Shown here piece after piece: positions 6,037 through 9,418 of a stretch of 9,418 nucleotides of DNA. Origin of the DNA: Sulfuricella sp. (lineage in GTDB: Bacteria; Pseudomonadota; Gammaproteobacteria; Burkholderiales; Sulfuricellaceae); assembly GCA_019911785.1 (NCBI GenBank), contig JAIOJM010000234.1, positions 1 to 9,418 on the forward strand. The letters are read 5' to 3'. Made by a program: the position numbers and the translations under genes. The stretch's first letter is position 1; every line of letters begins with the position of its first letter. The notes under the pieces are model-generated. The model searched no databases and had not been told where the DNA came from. It saw nothing but the letters and a program-made list of their open reading frames with translations.

Positions 6037-7908
6037 TCAGGTGCTGGTTGGCGTGGCTTGTCGCATGGTACTGATGATCTCCCGGAGTTCGTCGCCTTCG
6101 ATGGTTTCTTTTTCCAGAAGCTTATGCGCCAGGGTGTCCAGGATGTCACGCTGCGCTTCCAGGACGGTGTGTGCGCGCTGGTGCGCCTCGGTCATGAGGG
6201 TGCGCACTTCCTGATCGATCTCGCGGGCCGTTTCCTCGCTGATCTCTCGACCGTATAAGGGCATGGTTTCTTCCAGGAATTGCGGGCGCTTGCCTGGCCC
6301 ATAAGTCATCGGGCCAAGTTTCTCGCTCATGCCGTAGGCCGACACCATGCTGCGGGCCATGCTGGTGGCGCGTTCCAGGTCGTCCTGGGCGCCGGTGGAA
6401 ATTTCCTGGAAGACCAGTTCTTCCGCCGTTCTTCCTGCGAGGAGAACAGTCAGCCTCTCAAGCAGCTCGGATCTCGTTATCAGATAGCGGTCCTGCGTGG
6501 GAAGCTGCAGCGTGTATCCAAGCGCCGCTATGCCCCGGGGAATAATGGAGATGCGGTGCACCCGGTCGGTGTGTGGCAGTGACTCCGCTACCAGGGCATG
6601 GCCGGATTCATGGTAGGCAATGACTTCCTGTTCTTTTTGGCTCATTACCCGGCGTTTCTTTTCCAATCCGGCGATGAGCCGGTTAATGGCTTCCTCAAAA
6701 TCCTCCATCTCCACTGCGGACTTGTTGTGGCGTGCCGCAAGGAGCGCGGCCTCATTCACGACGTTGGCGAGGTCGGCGCCGACAAAGCCGGTAGTGCGTG
6801 CCGCCACCACCTTGATATCCACATCCTGGGCAAGCTTGATGCGCTTGCAATGCACCCGCAGGATATCTTCCCTGCCACGAATATCTGGCCGATCCACCAG
6901 CACATGGCGGTCGAAGCGGCCGGGACGCAACAAGGCGGGGTCGAGAATTTCCGGGCGGTTGGTGGCCGCCATGATGATTACCCCCTTGCGGGTGTCGAAT
7001 CCATCCATCTCGACCAGCAGCTGCTGCAGGGTGTGTTCCCGTTCCTCGTGCCCTCCGGCCATCGGCGACACGCTGCGCACCTTGCCCAGGGCATCCAGCT
7101 CGTCGATGAAAATAATGCAGGGGGCCTTTTGCTGCGCCTGTTCAAAAAGGTCGCGCACCCGTGCGGCGCCGACGCCGACGAACATTTCCACGAACTCGGA
7201 GCCGCTCATGCTGAAAAACGGGACGCGTGCCTCGCCCGCCACCGCCCTTGCCAGGAGCGTCTTTCCCGTGCCCGGCGGCCCAACCAGCAGCACCCCCTTG
7301 GGGATGGTGCCGCCGAGGCGGCGGTATTTCTCCGGCTCGCGCAGGTAGTCGATAATTTCCCGCAACTCATCCTTGGCTTCATCCACCCCTGCAACGTCGT
7401 CAAACGTCACGCCCGTGTCCCTATCTACATATAACTTGGCCTTGCTTTGCCCGATGGAGAGAAGGTTGCGTTGTGCGCCGCCGAGCTTGTCGAGAATAAA
7501 CTTCCAAAAAAGCAGCAGCAGCGCGATGGGGATGAGCCAGGACAAGATTAATGGGGCCCATTTACCCTCCAGCTCACCGCGGTACGGAACCCCTTTGGTT
7601 TCCAGCTCCTTGATCAGATCGGGATCATCGACCTTCACGGCCGTATAAATGCGGATTCCCTGTGCCTTGTCGTCCTTCGGAATGCCGCTAACGTACGAAG
7701 GGCCAAGTGTTACTTCCTGCAGGCGGCCTTCGCGCACCATGGCCTTGAATTCGCTGTAAGGAATCTGCTTCACCTGCGCCATCGGCAGGATAAGCGTGAA
7801 CAGAACCCACACCAGCATCGCCAAGCCAAACAGCCACCAGACCGACTCGCGGGAGGGCGGGGGAAAGGATCGCGGCAGACCCTGCTTTTTTTTCGTGGGA
7901 ATGGGCAT
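6037..7908 (-). CDS. ftsH: ATP-dependent zinc metalloprotease FtsH
   Basis: A 623-residue membrane-anchored AAA+ protease that, as a hexamer, extracts and degrades misfolded membrane proteins and some soluble regulators. Visible parts: a basic N-terminus; a first membrane helix about 23-43; a periplasmic domain about 44-115; a second membrane helix about 117-136; Walker A GPPGTGKT (210-217); pore loop FVGVGA (243-248); Walker B IIFIDE (265-270); arginine fingers in LLRPGRFDR (326-334); zinc-site HESGH (433-437); and the Asp ligand in [11 protein letters not shown] (about 509-510). Length equals the family norm. ATG 7908 is used, with AGGA close upstream; an in-frame TTG at 7920 would add four residues. 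It is not next to rlmE/folP/glmM, where the housekeeping ftsH of many proteobacteria sits, so it may be a second FtsH of the genome; that is inference. polX follows in the same direction. Confidence 0.95.
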   Translation of the reverse strand: MPIPTKKKQGLPRSFPPPSRESVWWLFGLAMLVWVLFTLILPMAQVKQIPYSEFKAMVREGRLQEVTLGPSYVSGIPKDDKAQGIRIYTAVKVDDPDLIKELETKGVPYRGELEGKWAPLILSWLIPIALLLLFWKFILDKLGGAQRNLLSIGQSKAKLYVDRDTGVTFDDVAGVDEAKDELREIIDYLREPEKYRRLGGTIPKGVLLVGPPGTGKTLLARAVAGEARVPFFSMSGSEFVEMFVGVGAARVRDLFEQAQQKAPCIIFIDELDALGKVRSVSPMAGGHEEREHTLQQLLVEMDGFDTRKGVIIMAATNRPEILDPALLRPGRFDRHVLVDRPDIRGREDILRVHCKRIKLAQDVDIKVVAARTTGFVGADLANVVNEAALLAARHNKSAVEMEDFEEAINRLIAGLEKKRRVMSQKEQEVIAYHESGHALVAESLPHTDRVHRISIIPRGIAALGYTLQLPTQDRYLITRSELLERLTVLLAGRTAEELVFQEISTGAQDDLERATSMARSMVSAYGMSEKLGPMTYGPGKRPQFLEETMPLYGREISEETAREIDQEVRTLMTEAHQRAHTVLEAQRDILDTLAHKLLEKETIEGDELREIISTMRQATPTST

Positions 7909-7978
7909 GTTTCCTGGCAAACTGATTCAGACCAACCGGCGGCTGAGATGCAGTGTCCGTCATTAATTATCAAGTTTA

Positions 7979-8007
7979 ATTGTAGTTAATTTGAGCGGCA
8001 GTCTCAG
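7979..8007 (-). promoter_or_regulatory. Candidate promoter of ftsH
   Basis: On the minus strand CTGAGA (8002-8007, 4 of 6 matches to TTGACA) is 17 bases from TACAAT (7979-7984, 5 of 6 matches to TATAAT). The start would be near 7972, about 60 bases before the ATG. I see no clear heat-shock (RpoH) promoter. The rest of the 206-base gap between marC and ftsH shows no gene. Confidence 0.4.
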
Positions 8008-8114
8008 GATTTTGCCAATATTCCTGAACACAATATCCATCGCTACCGTCGGCACGTAAAATTCAGCGGCAAGATCAGTCTGCATTAATCCGGTTTGCAG
8101 AAGCTAAAAACCTC

Positions 8115-8747
8115 CTACTTGAGTCCGGGCAGCAATACGACAAGCCCGCTCGCAAGAATCTCTACCGCAACTGCAGCCAGTAACAATCCCATCAGCCGGA
8201 TAGCAATGTTCACACCCGTTTCCCCGAGCCATTTACTTACAGGTGTTGCGAGCCTTAGTGCTAGCCAAGTAGTGAACGCAACCAACAGGCAGCATAGAAT
8301 GATGATCCCAAGATGGCTTAGCGATGAACGCTCAGTCGCGTAGACGATGGTTGTGGATATTGCCCCGGGGCCTGAAAGAAGCGGTATCGCGAGTGGAACC
8401 ACAGCAATATTTTCCTTGTTTTTGGCTTCTCTTGCTTCCTCCGGCGTCTGCTTTTCTCTGTTTGGTGCGGCATGCATCATGGAAATGGCCATCAACAGGA
8501 TTAAGATCGCGCCTCCTACCTTAAATGAAGCGATGGTGATCCCGAATAAAGCAAGCAAAGGCTGACCAATGACTGCCGCCAGGACAAGCACCACAGCAAC
8601 TGAAATGCTCGCTATACGTGCAATATGTTTCTTTTCTGCTTCGCTGTTGCTGGCTGTCATGCTGACGAACAGCGGCAGCGCGCTGACGGGATTGACAATA
8701 ATCACGAGCGCCACAAAGATTTTTGCATAATCGGCCCAGTAGAGCAT
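8115..8747 (-). CDS. MarC family integral membrane protein
   Basis: A 210-residue, very hydrophobic protein of the MarC/YchE/YhgN family (UPF0056), inner-membrane proteins of unresolved function; the old link with multiple antibiotic resistance was not upheld for MarC. About six membrane helices are visible, near residues 8-28, 43-63, 67-90, 115-137, 145-166 and 181-208. Family marks are IVNPVSALPLF (17-27), the conserved PLAIPLLSGPGAI (118-130) and RLMGLLLAAVAVE (184-196). A charged loop (about 94-113) separates the two halves, each of three helices, as expected for an internal two-fold repeat. The ATG at 8747 follows a GGAAGA stretch about 13 bases upstream, a loose ribosome binding site. 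Length is normal for the family. No promoter could be picked out with confidence. The stop lies 206 bases before ftsH on the same strand. Confidence 0.93.
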   Translation of the reverse strand: MLYWADYAKIFVALVIIVNPVSALPLFVSMTASNSEAEKKHIARIASISVAVVLVLAAVIGQPLLALFGITIASFKVGGAILILLMAISMMHAAPNREKQTPEEAREAKNKENIAVVPLAIPLLSGPGAISTTIVYATERSSLSHLGIIILCCLLVAFTTWLALRLATPVSKWLGETGVNIAIRLMGLLLAAVAVEILASGLVVLLPGLK

Positions 8748-8810
8748 TTGAGTTTTTTTCTTCCGTTTAGCTTGGGGCTGTGGAATTGAAGGTGGAGTGA
8801 AGATTCAACA

Positions 8811-9002
8811 TCACCGTTTGAGCGTTTTTTTGCCAGGTCGATCGGAAAAGCTGCGCCAACCCGCTACCCAAGGGTCCAGGATTTGCGCCCTCTTTTCCGC
8901 GCCACCATGAATAAGAGCCTGTTTCAGTGGGCTGACGAGCGCGGTCAGATCGGGTACGCGGGACCGTTCGGGCAAGCTCGGAGTCCTGCCCAGGTGCGGC
9001 AT
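8811..9002 (-). CDS. Doubtful small ORF of 63 codons
   Basis: This is the only reading of any length that fits between marC and the two-cysteine protein on the same strand. It begins MPHLGRTPSLPERS and ends basic (RPGKKTLKR). It starts 8 bases after the stop of the upstream small gene, so it could belong to the same transcript, and its third codon positions are fairly GC-rich. Against it: no convincing ribosome binding site, no recognised domain, and the frame continues open further upstream inside the other gene. The stretch 8748-9009 otherwise holds only T-rich runs and nothing I can name. Confidence 0.22.
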   Translation of the reverse strand: MPHLGRTPSLPERSRVPDLTALVSPLKQALIHGGAEKRAQILDPWVAGWRSFSDRPGKKTLKR

Positions 9003-9009
9003 TCCGAGG

Positions 9010-9237
9010 CTACTCGGGCCGCATCTCGCCTCTGCGCATCCAGATGCCCCGTTCTTCGCAATGCAGCAGCTCGCTGCCACTCAGCACGGATTGGCCAATC
9101 GGGTAGGCCACATCGTTGAAATAACAGGCGCCCGCTTCGAGTTCCGAGTCAAGCGAGATCTCGTCATACTCATCGAAGATCGGGGATGTTTTGAGTTCGG
9201 GATCCGGGGCACCGACCCGGGGAAGATGACCAGTCAT
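9010..9237 (-). CDS. Small acidic two-cysteine protein, hypothetical
   Basis: A 75-residue protein. The ATG at 9237 has a textbook AGGAGG (9243-9248) with a 5-base spacer, which makes this one of the best-supported starts in the window. The N-terminal 36 residues are acidic and probably flexible; the C-terminal half holds Cys38 and Cys60 in the arrangement ACYFNDVAYPIG, then SGSELLHCEERGIW, then a basic end. The C-Y-x5-Y-x2-G spacing with a later L-x-C recalls small DUF1496-like domains, but I am not certain of the family. No signal peptide or membrane helix is seen, so a cytoplasmic place is likely and the cysteines may bind metal or each other. Its leader contains a perfect 7-base-pair hairpin just before the ribosome binding site. 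Function unknown. Confidence 0.75.
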   Translation of the reverse strand: MTGHLPRVGAPDPELKTSPIFDEYDEISLDSELEAGACYFNDVAYPIGQSVLSGSELLHCEERGIWMRRGEMRPE

Positions 9238-9257
9238 CTCTGCCTCCTATATGTGAG

Positions 9258-9277
9258 GTCTGCGGTTCAGCGCAGAC
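9258..9277 (-). promoter_or_regulatory. Leader hairpin just upstream of the AGGAGG of the two-cysteine gene
   Basis: GTCTGCG (9258-9264) and CGCAGAC (9271-9277) form a perfect 7-base-pair stem with a 6-base loop, ending 9 bases before the AGGAGG. With no T tract on either side it is not a normal terminator. It may be a leader structure affecting translation or an operator dyad. A further 8-base inverted repeat lies nearby: GACAACCG (9282-9289) and CGGTTGTC (9325-9332). Confidence 0.45.
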
Positions 9278-9383
9278 AATAGACAACCGCATCCTGATCT
9301 GTCGCAAGCTACAGTGGCTGGACTCGGTTGTCGTGAATCTGGAGCGAGCGGCCTTTCAACGGCAGAGGCCAACCGCGCCCGCT

Positions 9384-9418
9384 TTATTCCTTGGGCGGTG
9401 CTTCCTGGGGCTCCATAC
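9384..9418 (-). CDS. C-terminal end of a gene entering from the right edge
   Basis: Reading leftward from the window edge, a frame ending M-E-P-Q-E-A-P-P-K-E and a TAA at 9384-9386 is open. A Pro/Glu-rich tail of this sort is common at protein ends, and the strand agrees with its neighbours. Too little is present to name the product. The 146 bases between this stop and the next gene (9238-9383) hold only inverted repeats, including GGCCT (9350-9354)/AGGCC (9366-9370), which could help end this transcript. Confidence 0.4.
   Translation of the reverse strand, partial: MEPQEAPPKE

Noticed and set aside
6598..7434. Plus-strand ORF of 278 codons opposite ftsH
   Set aside because: Antisense shadow of the AAA+ and protease coding sequence.
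8079..8101. TCTGCA/TGCAGA inverted repeat after marC
   Set aside because: A 6-base stem with an 11-base loop and no T tract on the proper side; could be chance.

Overview
The window looks like chromosomal DNA from a Gram-negative proteobacterium, most likely a betaproteobacterium of the Nitrosomonadales/Gallionellaceae kind. This is inferred from a moderately high GC content, Shine-Dalgarno starts and the type of genes present; no rRNA, tRNA or taxonomic marker is here to prove it. I see no insertion sequence, prophage, CRISPR array or RNA gene.

Left part (1-1321, minus strand): the 5' end of an unrecognised acidic protein with an internal duplication runs off the left edge. Next is a 185-residue stress-type protein joining a DUF2934 domain to a charged coiled coil of the sll1863 type. 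Its promoter lies back to back with the promoter of the next, plus-strand operon. The two promoters are near mirror images, each with an extended -10 inside the same TGTGCTATA half-site and a C at -13, a feature of RpoS-type promoters.

Centre-left (1322-4181, plus strand): a cyclopropane-fatty-acid-synthase-type SAM methyltransferase overlaps by about 32 bases an FAD-dependent oxidoreductase of the geranylgeranyl-reductase group. The overlap suggests translational coupling and a shared lipid-modification pathway. A hairpin follows, then a small protein that resembles a mini HNH nuclease but has lost the Asp-His pair of its metal site.

Right part (4221-9418, minus strand): a family X DNA polymerase with a PHP nuclease domain (PolX), an FtsH-type membrane AAA+ protease just upstream of it (probably one transcript), a MarC-family membrane protein, a stretch holding only a doubtful 63-codon ORF, a 75-residue acidic two-cysteine protein with a consensus ribosome binding site preceded by a strong hairpin, and the last ten codons of a further gene entering from the right edge.

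Taken together the neighbourhood has a stress and envelope-maintenance flavour (membrane lipid modification, membrane protease, DNA repair polymerase, stress coiled coil). The observations most worth a second look are the mirror-image divergent promoter, the methyltransferase/flavoprotein pair, and the catalytically degenerate HNH-like protein.
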